NCBI GenBank assembly: GCA_019242465.1
Contig: JAFAVL010000389.1
Coordinates: 1 to 12,655, forward strand
DNA: 12,655 bases
From: Chroococcidiopsidaceae cyanobacterium CP_BM_RX_35
Lineage (GTDB): Bacteria; Cyanobacteriota; Cyanobacteriia; Cyanobacteriales; Chroococcidiopsidaceae
Direction: 5' to 3'
Under the pieces are notes generated by a model that saw only the letters and a program-made list of their open reading frames with translations, made no database searches and had not been told where the DNA came from. A program made the translations under genes and the position numbers. Numbering within the stretch: the stretch's first letter is position 1; each line of letters opens with the position of its first letter. Below, piece after piece: positions 1-7,085 of this stretch.

Positions 1-1586
1 TCGACGATTTCACTTGCTTTGTCCTGGTCAAGCAGAGACTGATCCAGCTCGGAATCTACACGAGAGAATTTTACTTCTGGATATTCCCGCTCTAGAAATG
101 TAATGAAGTGAGTGTCGATGAAGGAGTCCATAAACAGGACTTCTAAGCCCTGGTTTTTATGCAATTCTACGTATGCTGCTTGTACCGCTTCATCGGTGCA
201 GTAAAAAACTCGGTTTTCGTGGCGGGTTTTGTTGCGTTCTAAGTACTCCTTGAGGGTAGTGTAAGCAGGGATGGATGAGGCGTCAGGAGTGCTAGATGCT
301 GGGGGAGGTGTGACATCTTCCCACGCGTCACCCTCTTGGGACTGTACTTGTACAGGAGGTGTGGTGTCGGAGGCAGAGTTGCGTCCCTGTGCCTCAGCGC
401 TGCTACTCTGTTGTTCCCCTGACTGGTAGGTAGTACGGAAGATGACAATATCTTCGACTTGCTTTTTAAATTTGTCGTCGTTGAGGGAGCCAAATTTGAC
501 GAAAGTCCCAATGTCTTGCCAGCACTTGATGTACTCAGAGCGGTTGTCTCGATAGAGTTCTTTCAGACGATCGCCCACTTTCCGAGCAATGTAGTCGGCT
601 ATTTTCCGCACCGTGCGATCTGTTTGTAAGGCACTGCGGGAGACATTGAGGGGAATATCAGTGCTATCAATTACACCGCGCATCGGCAATAGAAATTTCG
701 GAATAATTTCTTCGCAGTGTTCGCTCACAAAGACTTGATTGCAAAACAGCTTGATTTGCCCTTGGGTGACATCAACGTCTGGTTTCAGCTTTGGAAAGTA
801 GAGAATTCCGTTGAGGATGAAGGGATAGTCTGTATTGAGGTGTACCCACAGCAAGGGCTCTTCCTGGAAAGGATAGAGATAGCGGTAAAACTCTAGATAG
901 TCTTCCTTGGTCAAGCTACTGGGAGACTCCCGCCACGTTGCCTTTTGCCGATTGATGACCTCGCCGTCTAGTTTAATTGGCACTGGTAAAAAATCGCAGT
1001 AGGTTTTGACCAACTGCCGAATCCGTGATGGTTCCAAATATTCCAGCTCTTCTTCCTGAAGAGTGAGGGTAATGGTGGTGCCACGCTCTTGGCGTGATGA
1101 ATCTTCTAGGCGGAATTCTGGGGAACCGTCGCAAGTCCAATGAACAGCCTGTGCCTCTGCTTGATAAGAGAGAGTATCTATCTCAACCTGTTGCGCCACC
1201 ATGAATGAAGAGTAGAAGCCAAGACCAAAATGACCAATGATTGGCTGATCGGCTTTGCCTTGGTATTTCTGAATAAATTCTTCAGCACTGGAGAAGGCTA
1301 CTTGGTTAATATATTTCTTGACTTCCTCTGCTATCATGCCAATACCATTGTCGGTAATGGAGAGAGTCTTAGCATCTTTGTTGATTGCCAGCTTGATTTC
1401 TGGTTCGCCGATATCTCCTGCGTACTCTCCAGAGCGAGATACCATTTTGAGCTTCTGGATGGCATCCACAGCATTGGATATCAGTTCCCGCAAGAAGACC
1501 TCGTGGTCTGAGTAGAGCGACTTCTTGATAATCGGGAAAATGTTTTCAGTATGTATGCTGATTGTTCCTTGTTCCAGCACAGTCAT
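1..1586 (-). CDS. htpG: HtpG (Hsp90-family molecular chaperone), 3' end cut off by window edge
   Basis: Cytosolic ATP-dependent chaperone. I translated the minus strand from the ATG at 1586-1584; it stays open to base 1 (528 codons), so the family's last ~130 residues, the C-terminal dimerisation domain, lie outside the window. The N-terminal GHKL ATPase domain is clear: FLRELISNAVDA (E34, N38, D41), the ATP-binding DNGIGM (D79, G81, G83), and the lid/glycine segment GHFGLGFYSSFMV at about 118-130. The middle domain carries STDIPLNVSR with the conserved arginine R317, then a Ser/Pro/Gln-rich linker (about 389-438) before LKEYLERN and the region RHENRVFYCTDE. The linker is absent from E. coli HtpG as I remember it. 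An AGGTG lies 4 nt before the start, a modest ribosome site. No CIRCE operator was seen upstream. The family assignment is very secure. Confidence 0.97.
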   Translation of the reverse strand, partial: MTVLEQGTISIHTENIFPIIKKSLYSDHEVFLRELISNAVDAIQKLKMVSRSGEYAGDIGEPEIKLAINKDAKTLSITDNGIGMIAEEVKKYINQVAFSSAEEFIQKYQGKADQPIIGHFGLGFYSSFMVAQQVEIDTLSYQAEAQAVHWTCDGSPEFRLEDSSRQERGTTITLTLQEEELEYLEPSRIRQLVKTYCDFLPVPIKLDGEVINRQKATWRESPSSLTKEDYLEFYRYLYPFQEEPLLWVHLNTDYPFILNGILYFPKLKPDVDVTQGQIKLFCNQVFVSEHCEEIIPKFLLPMRGVIDSTDIPLNVSRSALQTDRTVRKIADYIARKVGDRLKELYRDNRSEYIKCWQDIGTFVKFGSLNDDKFKKQVEDIVIFRTTYQSGEQQSSSAEAQGRNSASDTTPPVQVQSQEGDAWEDVTPPPASSTPDASSIPAYTTLKEYLERNKTRHENRVFYCTDEAVQAAYVELHKNQGLEVLFMDSFIDTHFITFLEREYPEVKFSRVDSELDQSLLDQDKASEIV

Positions 1587-1693
1587 GGCACCTAAATCCC
1601 TTAGTTGTAAAGTCTTAAATAATGATCTTGCGCGATCACTCTGGTTCTGAGTAGGGGTTGGATCACCCAAGCTCTACAGGGATTTCCGTACCA

Positions 1694-1710
1694 TACTGCT
1701 ATATGCAGTA
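1694..1710. repeat. Short dyad TACTGC-N5-GCAGTA upstream of htpG
   Basis: TACTGCTATATGCAGTA has perfect 6-bp arms around TATAT and lies about 110 bp upstream of the htpG start. It could be a protein-binding site or a chance dyad. No known operator consensus is matched. Confidence 0.35.
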
Positions 1711-2065
1711 GTCAGGGAATTGGCAGTTAGGGAACCCTGCGGATAATTTCTACGTCCCAGACGAAGGCATCTCCTGTAAAAGGTAGGCAACGCAAGTCGA
1801 ATTCCAAAATTTATTTCGTTAGGGGGATTTCGCATTGACTTAACTTCAGTAACTTTGGGGACAGTTAACTAAAAACAACCCAATTTGAAAACTAATTTGA
1901 GACACATTAAGCCAATTCCTTGCTTTTGGTTATACAATTCTCTGGTTGTTCGCATCCTCGCTTAGGAGGCTTAACCTTCTTTGTCTTCATCATCTCATTA
2001 AAATTGTTTGGCTTAAGTAAAATATCTGTAAAGTATGAGCCCAAACACTAGGCATCCTTCACGAA

Positions 2066-2074
2066 TGTTAATAT
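2066..2074 (+). promoter_or_regulatory. Possible extended -10 promoter element for the GT26 gene
   Basis: TGTTAATAT reads as an extended -10 (TG, one base, TAATAT), about 47 bp before the ATG at 2121. There is no good -35 hexamer 16-18 bp upstream, which is tolerable for an extended -10 promoter but keeps the call weak. The implied transcription start is near 2080. Confidence 0.3.
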
Positions 2075-2120
2075 ATTGGCGAAAGCTCAAAAGCGAATCC
2101 AAATGGGGGGCTAACTGAAG

Positions 2121-2921
2121 ATGAGAAGAATCAATATATTAAACATTTGGATTGATAATCTGTCAAAAGCGGAATCATTAGAACAAATAACGCATGGCGT
2201 TGTTTTTACGCCTAATGTCGATCACCTCATAAAACTTCAAAGCGACCGAGAATTTTTCCAAACGTACAGTATTGCAGATTACAAGCTATGTGATAGTCAA
2301 ATACTAGTTTATGCGTCTCGATTTTTGGGAACGCCCATCAAGGAAAAGCTCTCAGGTTCCGATTTCTTCCCTGCCTTCTATACTTATCACAGCAACAACG
2401 AGAACATCAGAATCTTCCTGCTGGGAGGAGAGCGAGGAGTAGCGAGTAAGGCCCAGTACAGAATAAATCGTAAAGTTGGTAGGAATATTGTTATAGGTTC
2501 ACACTCTCCGTCTTTTGGATTTGAAAAGAAAGAAGAAGAGTGTCTGGCAATAGTTGAAATGATTAACAACTCAGGAGCCACCGTTCTGGCAATCGGTGTT
2601 GGTGCTCCTAAGCAAGAAAAATGGATATACAAATACAGGCATCTACTACCAAACATCAAAATTTTCTTAGCCATCGGCGCAACAATCAACTTCGAAGCTG
2701 GAAATATCAAAAGAGCTCCAAAATGGTTGAGTGATGCTGGTTTAGAATGGTTGTATAGACTACTTGCTGAGCCTAGAAGATTATGGAAAAGGTACTTGAT
2801 AGAAGGCTTGCCTTTTTTCTGGTTGGTCTGGAAGCAAAAATTTAATTCCCCTGAAGCACCGATAGAGGAGCAGACATATGAGCTATCTTCCCGTAAGACA
2901 GTAGCTTTGAATAAAGAGTAA
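2121..2921 (+). CDS. WecG/TagA/CpsF-family glycosyltransferase (GT26)
   Basis: Transfers a sugar from a nucleotide donor to a lipid-linked acceptor during cell-surface polysaccharide synthesis. Family members include WecG (ManNAcA), TagA/TarA (ManNAc) and GumM (glucose); the sugar here cannot be read from sequence. The 266 residues match a full-length member. Visible family motifs are TPNVDH (30-35, with the conserved Thr), CDSQ (57-60; Asp58 sits where the proposed catalytic base lies), GSDFFP (79-84), GAPKQEKW (161-168), GATINFEAGNIKRAP (186-200), and the C-terminal GLEWLYRL...EPRRLWKRY (207-225), thought to contact the membrane or acceptor. It starts with a canonical N-terminus (INILNIWIDNLS), so the ATG is right although the upstream ribosome site is poor (G-run at 2105-2110). 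It stands alone on the plus strand, convergent with the GT2 gene, and looks more AT-rich than the neighbouring glycosyltransferases. Confidence 0.95.
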   Translation: MRRINILNIWIDNLSKAESLEQITHGVVFTPNVDHLIKLQSDREFFQTYSIADYKLCDSQILVYASRFLGTPIKEKLSGSDFFPAFYTYHSNNENIRIFLLGGERGVASKAQYRINRKVGRNIVIGSHSPSFGFEKKEEECLAIVEMINNSGATVLAIGVGAPKQEKWIYKYRHLLPNIKIFLAIGATINFEAGNIKRAPKWLSDAGLEWLYRLLAEPRRLWKRYLIEGLPFFWLVWKQKFNSPEAPIEEQTYELSSRKTVALNKE

Positions 2922-2948
2922 AAAGTAAGGGAAACTATCCCTTACTTT
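2922..2948. terminator. Shared hairpin terminator between convergent genes
   Basis: An 11-bp perfect stem, AAAGTAAGGGA (2922-2932) pairing with TCCCTTACTTT (2938-2948), closes a 5-nt loop. It begins one base after the GT26 stop codon (2919-2921) and ends 7 bp from the stop of the minus-strand GT2 gene (2956-2958). On the minus strand the stem runs into TTTTT, a typical rho-independent tail. In the plus direction the U-tract is only the TTT inside the stem, so termination is probably stronger for the minus-strand operon. Confidence 0.85.
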
Positions 2949-2955
2949 CACGATG

Positions 2956-4167
2956 TTATCCCTCTTTAATCACATCTCGTTCCGTTCGCACCCACTTAGA
3001 TTGTCGGCGAACTAGAAAAGCTAAGTAGAGGGGAACCTTCCATAGAACGTACATAGGAATTCCCAAAAGAGCCGATAGTGGTAACTTAGCACGACCAAAT
3101 TTAGCCCAAGCTCCAAAGATAGAGAGCAAAATCAGCGTTCCTTCGACTCCTAACAATGCCGCTGGCAACCATCCTACTCCTAGTATCCCAGCTAACAACG
3201 CTACTGCCATAGCAGCTAACCACATCATAAATAGCAGTGATAATGGCGGTACAAATAAGTCCAGCGCTAAGGCAAAAAGAGCGAAACGTTTTTGCTGCAG
3301 GGCAGCTTTAATTAACCGGGGCACTTGTGCTAACAAGGTTTGTAAATGACCATGTTCCCAGCGCGTCCTTTGACTCTTAGCGGCATGTTGTTGTTGCGGC
3401 AGTACCCCTGTTACTCTCGCCTCTATGCACAACAGTGGAGCAAATCCAGCTATAGCTAGATCTAAACCGAGTTGCATATCCTCGACAATGTTACCGCTAG
3501 CAAAAGACACAGCCTCAATTGCTGACCAAGGGAAAGCCATCCCTGTGCCTGTCAGCAGACAGGGTAGTCCCAATCGGTTTAGCCCTTGAGGACGAACCAG
3601 GTTCTTGACCAAAAATGCTAACGCCGATACTGCTTCCTTCGGCTCTGGATGAGCTGAGGGGGTCAGCAGATAAGTTGCCTGAACTGGGCGACCTGTAGTA
3701 AGTGCCAAACAGGCAAGTTGATCAACTGTACCTGGATGAACTATCGAGTCAGCGTCGATTAGCAATACCACACTGGGTGGAGCTTGAGCAAGAAACTTTA
3801 GACCGTAGTCTAAAGCATATCCTTTGCCTCTGCGTTCGGGTTCCTGCCGTTCAATTACCTCGACGCCAACAGCACGGGCGATAGATGCCGTTTCATCGTC
3901 ACAATTATCGGCGATGACCAGAAGTCTGTCTTGGTCTTTCAGCTGCGGCAGTAATTTCTCTAAAGTTGCTTTCAGGATTGGTGCTTCATTATGAGCTGGA
4001 ATTAAAATGTTAACTTTGGGACGGGGTAATTCCAGCTGTAATCTCTGCCGGGGGGGGAAGAGTGCTGCTGTGCACTCAATCCACAGGATAGATATGGGTA
4101 CGAGCAGCAAGAGCGCGATCGCCGTCAGGAAATCAATCAAGCTGGATGCCAACCAATCAGCGATCAT
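2956..4167 (-). CDS. Membrane GT2 glycosyltransferase, NodC/PgaC/HAS-like layout
   Basis: Membrane-bound inverting glycosyltransferase of family GT2, acting on nucleotide sugars at the cytoplasmic face. The 403 residues show an N-terminal membrane helix (about 11-31), a GT-A domain opening with VNILIPAHNE (52-61), nucleotide-binding Asp in VIADNCDD (84-91), the metal-binding DAD (138-140), GTGMAFP (207-213), the acceptor-site VED (228-230) and QRTRW (266-270, QxxRW), then three or four C-terminal helices (about 300-330, 333-357, 365-386). This set of motifs with helices on both sides resembles processive synthases such as NodC, PgaC and hyaluronan synthase, but non-processive relatives share it. 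The ATG lies inside the last codons of the upstream wzc-like gene (11-nt overlap, 4157-4167), with an AAGGA ribosome site a few bases before it, implying translational coupling. Transcription probably ends at the hairpin 2922-2948. Product unknown. Confidence 0.93.
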   Translation of the reverse strand: MIADWLASSLIDFLTAIALLLLVPISILWIECTAALFPPRQRLQLELPRPKVNILIPAHNEAPILKATLEKLLPQLKDQDRLLVIADNCDDETASIARAVGVEVIERQEPERRGKGYALDYGLKFLAQAPPSVVLLIDADSIVHPGTVDQLACLALTTGRPVQATYLLTPSAHPEPKEAVSALAFLVKNLVRPQGLNRLGLPCLLTGTGMAFPWSAIEAVSFASGNIVEDMQLGLDLAIAGFAPLLCIEARVTGVLPQQQHAAKSQRTRWEHGHLQTLLAQVPRLIKAALQQKRFALFALALDLFVPPLSLLFMMWLAAMAVALLAGILGVGWLPAALLGVEGTLILLSIFGAWAKFGRAKLPLSALLGIPMYVLWKVPLYLAFLVRRQSKWVRTERDVIKEG

Positions 4168-6517
4168 CGTCGGCTTCCTTCATTGCCGCCAGTACAGACG
4201 GCTTGTTGGATGCATTTGGTTTACTTTCTGTTGTGGGACTGAGCTGATACTCTTGCTCATAGTAGGGGTTAGGGCGACCGCTCGCAGGTTGTCTGGTTTC
4301 CCTGATGTGGTTAGCAACCACGCCTAAAACTGGTATGTGCAGGGAGTTCAGTCTGTCTAGCGCCTGCCTCACCAAAGAGCGTTCGGTCTTACCCACTGCT
4401 ACAACCATTAAGATGCCATCGGTGTTGGCAGCTAGGAAATTGGCGTCTGTTGGTCCCAGATATGGTGTGTCATAAATTACCATATCAAATGCTGCTTCAA
4501 ATTCTGACATCAAATTCTTCATCTGAGTACATGCCAGCATCTTGATAGATTCCGAGCGGGGTTTACCAGAGGTGAGGATAAATAGTTTTTCATCCAGGGG
4601 CGAACGACGAATAACCTCTTTGGGATTGATATTCTCGCTCAAAAGGTCGCTTAGTCCTTCCTCTTGAGGTAGATCTAACTTGTTGTGAATATTGGGCAAA
4701 CGGAAGTTTGCATCTACCAATAAGACTCGTTGACCTAGAGCTGCTGCTGTTTGAGCCAGGTGCAAAGCGACTGTAGTCTTACCATCCCCAGGCGCTGCTG
4801 AACTCACGACCAATGAACTCACTGGTGGAGCAGCAGCCAGAAACCTGATACTGGCATAGAGAGAGGTGAAAGCTTCAACAAATAGAGTTGCCTCAGTTTG
4901 TTCAGCTTCAGTCTCTTCAATTGAATTGACAAATGCTGAAGATTTGAGAATTCGTCTAATGTCCGGCTCGAATGGTATCACTCCCAGCAACGTCAGCTCT
5001 AGCCCTTCTTGAATATCTTCGCTGGTATAGAAGATATTGCGGCGTTTCTCTTTCAGGACAGCAGCTCCTAATCCCAACAATAGACCTGCAATGATTCCCA
5101 TCAAGATCTGTTTCGTTGTCTTACTGGGAACTGGGATGGGATTGCCATTAGTATCGCGCGGTATTCCTGGTGCAGAAACAACATCCCAAGGTTCTTCTTT
5201 CTGAGCATCATCAACTCGCAGGGTAGCTCGTTGGATCAGGAGTTGGTTAAGTGTCTTGGTTGCAATATCTAGCCGTCCTTCTAAATCGCTAAATCGGCGC
5301 AGAATTGCTGGGAACTGCTTGACTTTTTTCTGGAGCGCAATTTCTCTTTGGCTTAGGATCTGGTCGCGTACCTGTAGCACCTGTAGTTGGTTGCGAACAC
5401 TAACTGCCTGACCAATAAGTGACTGGCGTAAAGTACCTTGATAAGTTTGTACCTGAGGATCTTTTAACGTAGTTCCGGCTATCTTTTGTCCTTCCTGATT
5501 AAGGAGGGCCGTGATATTCCGCCGTTGCTCTAGCAGGGTTTGAATGACTGGGCTATCACTATTAAACCGAGCCGATTCAATGGCGATCTGACTTTCTAGT
5601 TTTTTCTCTTGTTGAATCAGATCTTGATAGACCGGATTTTGGCTCAGACTAGATGCTTGAATCACTTCATCAGGTGATAACTGCAGTTGCCTTTGCAGGT
5701 TGCGATACAGCGTACTCTGCTCCTGAAGTTCCCTTTCAGTATCTTTTTTCGCTGTTGCTACTGCGTTAGCTTGTGAGACTAACTGTGAACCATCTGTTGT
5801 AGGGTTGTTCAGACCATACAGCTGTTGCAGTGATTGGATCTTACCCTCCAAGTCGTTGACTTGAACCTGCATTCCAGGGATTTGGTCTTCGATGAAGCGA
5901 ACGCCTTGACCAATATGATTCTTCCGGTCCTCAAGACTATAGGCTAAGTAACCCTTAGCAAGTTGTTCCAAGACGTATTGGACCTTCGCTGGGTCTTCAC
6001 CCTTGTAACTGACTTCTATGAGTTTAGTTGGGTTGAGAGGGTCTGGAGCCAGACGCTGAACTATCACATCCTTGGTGAGCGATTCGTAGCTAACATCTGG
6101 ATACCGAGCCTGGATCTGCTTGGCAATTCCAGCCAGAAGCCCTGGACTCTGTAAAACCTCAAGTAGAGTTGGGTAATCTACCTCGCTATTTGCGCTATTT
6201 GTTGGCGGTGCTCCTCCATTACGAGCAAGTACAGAAGGATCGTTGTACTTTCCTTCACTCGTTATCGGCTCGATCTGAAGGCGAAAGTCGCCTTGATAAA
6301 TTCGGGTATGATTCCAATTGAGGAACAGCACGTTCCCCACAGATACGACAGTAGCTATGCCTGCGATCAAAAGAGCATTACGTTGAATCGTCCTCCATAA
6401 TGGACGCAGATTTAGTCCTGCTTTCTTGGGTTCGTAGAGTTCATCCTCTATTTCTGACTCTGCATACTTACCGCGCTTTCTCTGTGATAGGGACTGAACG
6501 CTTTGTTCAGGATTCAT
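4157..6517 (-). CDS. wzc: Wzc-type polysaccharide co-polymerase / BY-kinase-like protein
   Basis: Inner-membrane protein controlling polysaccharide chain length and export; family members autophosphorylate on C-terminal tyrosines. The 786 residues contain a cytoplasmic N-terminus, helix 1 (about 48-66), a Wzz-type periplasmic domain with long coiled-coil stretches (about 215-440), a Pro-rich segment and helix 2 (about 470-488), then a P-loop kinase domain. That domain has Walker A SSAAPGDGKTT (572-582, K580), Walker A' VLLVDANFR (598-606) and Walker B MVIYDTP (679-685). The BY-kinase signature for Walker A' is DxDxR; here the second Asp is Asn604 (codon 4706-4708), so catalysis may be reduced. 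The C-terminal tail has a small tyrosine cluster, YYEQEY (Y752, Y753, Y757), followed by a Tyr-free end. A GAGG ribosome site lies 5 nt before the ATG. It is first in a minus-strand operon and its stop overlaps the GT2 start. The symbol reflects family resemblance only. Confidence 0.93.
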   Translation of the reverse strand: MNPEQSVQSLSQRKRGKYAESEIEDELYEPKKAGLNLRPLWRTIQRNALLIAGIATVVSVGNVLFLNWNHTRIYQGDFRLQIEPITSEGKYNDPSVLARNGGAPPTNSANSEVDYPTLLEVLQSPGLLAGIAKQIQARYPDVSYESLTKDVIVQRLAPDPLNPTKLIEVSYKGEDPAKVQYVLEQLAKGYLAYSLEDRKNHIGQGVRFIEDQIPGMQVQVNDLEGKIQSLQQLYGLNNPTTDGSQLVSQANAVATAKKDTERELQEQSTLYRNLQRQLQLSPDEVIQASSLSQNPVYQDLIQQEKKLESQIAIESARFNSDSPVIQTLLEQRRNITALLNQEGQKIAGTTLKDPQVQTYQGTLRQSLIGQAVSVRNQLQVLQVRDQILSQREIALQKKVKQFPAILRRFSDLEGRLDIATKTLNQLLIQRATLRVDDAQKEEPWDVVSAPGIPRDTNGNPIPVPSKTTKQILMGIIAGLLLGLGAAVLKEKRRNIFYTSEDIQEGLELTLLGVIPFEPDIRRILKSSAFVNSIEETEAEQTEATLFVEAFTSLYASIRFLAAAPPVSSLVVSSAAPGDGKTTVALHLAQTAAALGQRVLLVDANFRLPNIHNKLDLPQEEGLSDLLSENINPKEVIRRSPLDEKLFILTSGKPRSESIKMLACTQMKNLMSEFEAAFDMVIYDTPYLGPTDANFLAANTDGILMVVAVGKTERSLVRQALDRLNSLHIPVLGVVANHIRETRQPASGRPNPYYEQEYQLSPTTESKPNASNKPSVLAAMKEADDDR

Positions 6518-6668
6518 TTTGACCTCTATGTTAAGTTGTTTGGCTTGTGTCTCAAGAACATCCTGAATCGCAGAATTTTAAAAATTTATTTGTTAAAGCT
6601 TGGCGACCTATTAGTCTGCACTTATTTACACACTCTATAACAATAGGCGCTCTAGCTGTAAGTGACCT

Positions 6669-6684
6669 GTTTAAATATTTAAAC
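6669..6684. repeat. 16-bp perfect palindrome GTTTAAATATTTAAAC
   Basis: GTTTAAATATTTAAAC equals its own reverse complement over all 16 bases. It lies about 150 bp upstream of the wzc-like start and about 400 bp upstream of the GT2-GtrA start. A perfect palindrome without a loop suits a dimeric DNA-binding protein better than an RNA hairpin, but its AT-richness lowers its significance. Confidence 0.5.
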
Positions 6685-6741
6685 CTGCCCCCAGATAGGT
6701 TTTAACTTAACTTCAGCTCGGTCGTCAAGCTGAGGAAGATA

Positions 6742-6929
6742 AAGATTTCATCAAGTAAGGCAGCAGATGAGGTGGTTTTAACCTGAACGCGCAGTGTTAG
6801 AGATAATGAGATGCGAGGGGATAGTTCTCAGCGTCTGCACCTTATACTATCTCTCTAATTGCTAAGTAGTCTAGATTTTGCCAAAAAAGTTCGGGGAACT
6901 ACTGCTAGAGGAGGAATTGATGAAATCTT
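6742..6929. repeat. 13-bp inverted repeat with arms 162 bp apart
   Basis: The left arm AAGATTTCATCAA (6742-6754) is the exact reverse complement of the right arm TTGATGAAATCTT (6917-6929). The right arm ends 13 bp before the -35 box of the promoter at 6943. Such a match is unlikely by chance in a region this size. It could be a pair of binding sites used for DNA looping, or arms of a long-range RNA stem if a transcript starts further upstream. Confidence 0.5.
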
Positions 6930-6942
6930 CATACTTTTGGAC

Positions 6943-6972
6943 TTGACAGTTTATCGGTAGTTGGGGTAGAAT
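6943..6972 (+). promoter_or_regulatory. Sigma-70-type promoter for the GT2-GtrA gene
   Basis: TTGACA (6943-6948) matches the -35 consensus exactly and TAGAAT (6967-6972) matches the -10 in five of six positions, with an 18-bp spacer. The expected start is near 6979, giving a 5' leader of roughly 105 nt before the ATG at 7086. It probably drives the plus-strand polysaccharide genes. Confidence 0.65.
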
Positions 6973-7085
6973 TTGCGGATGCAAATAAGCCAAGCTAGCC
7001 TAAGTTCTGCTTAAAGGCGATTTTTTTGTTTCTGGGATTTTATCCTTAGCAAATCAATGTCATACTTTAGGGACTTGAAGCTTTT

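Larger units (their letters stand above)
1587..2120. other. Non-coding spacer between divergent htpG and the GT26 gene
   Basis: This 534-bp stretch has no credible coding region on either strand. It must hold the htpG promoter (minus) and the promoter of the gene at 2121 (plus). I see no convincing minus-strand -35/-10 pair and no CIRCE-type inverted repeat for htpG. Two small features are listed separately: a 17-bp dyad at 1694-1710 and a possible extended -10 element at 2066-2074. A 9-bp inverted repeat (1907-1915 TTAAGCCAA with 2008-2016 TTGGCTTAA) is within what chance would give here. Confidence 0.7.
6518..7085. other. Divergent intergenic regulatory region (wzc-like / GT2-GtrA)
   Basis: This 568-bp non-coding region separates two divergent polysaccharide operons. 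It holds a good plus-strand promoter (6943-6972), a 16-bp palindrome (6669-6684), a 13-bp inverted repeat with arms 162 bp apart, a short AGTTC-GGG-GAACT dyad (6888-6900), and a repeated GGTTTTAAC (6698-6706 and 6774-6782). For the minus-strand wzc-like gene the best promoter guess is TTACAG-N16-TATAGA (plus coordinates 6634-6661), which is weak at -35. No NtcA-type GTA-N8-TAC site stood out. No credible protein-coding gene was seen apart from an 8-codon ORF discussed in the findings. Confidence 0.7.

Noticed and set aside
239..511. Minus-strand 90-codon open frame
   Set aside because: It lies inside htpG in another frame, over the low-complexity linker, and its Ser/Pro/Leu-rich translation has no family features. 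The htpG frame is clearly the coding one.
1587..1720. Search for a CIRCE heat-shock operator upstream of htpG
   Set aside because: No TTAGCACTC-N9-GAGTGCTAA-like repeat is present; the only dyad is the unrelated TACTGC/GCAGTA at 1694-1710.
1838..1849. 12-bp direct repeat ACTTAACTTCAG also at 6705-6716, in two intergenic regions
   Set aside because: Several 12-bp matches are expected by chance in a window this long, and neither copy sits at a consistent place relative to a start.
3245..3252. GGCGGTAC resembling the ops/JUMPstart element GGCGGTAG of enterobacterial polysaccharide operons
   Set aside because: One base differs, it lies inside the GT2 coding region on the wrong strand, and it is not in a leader.
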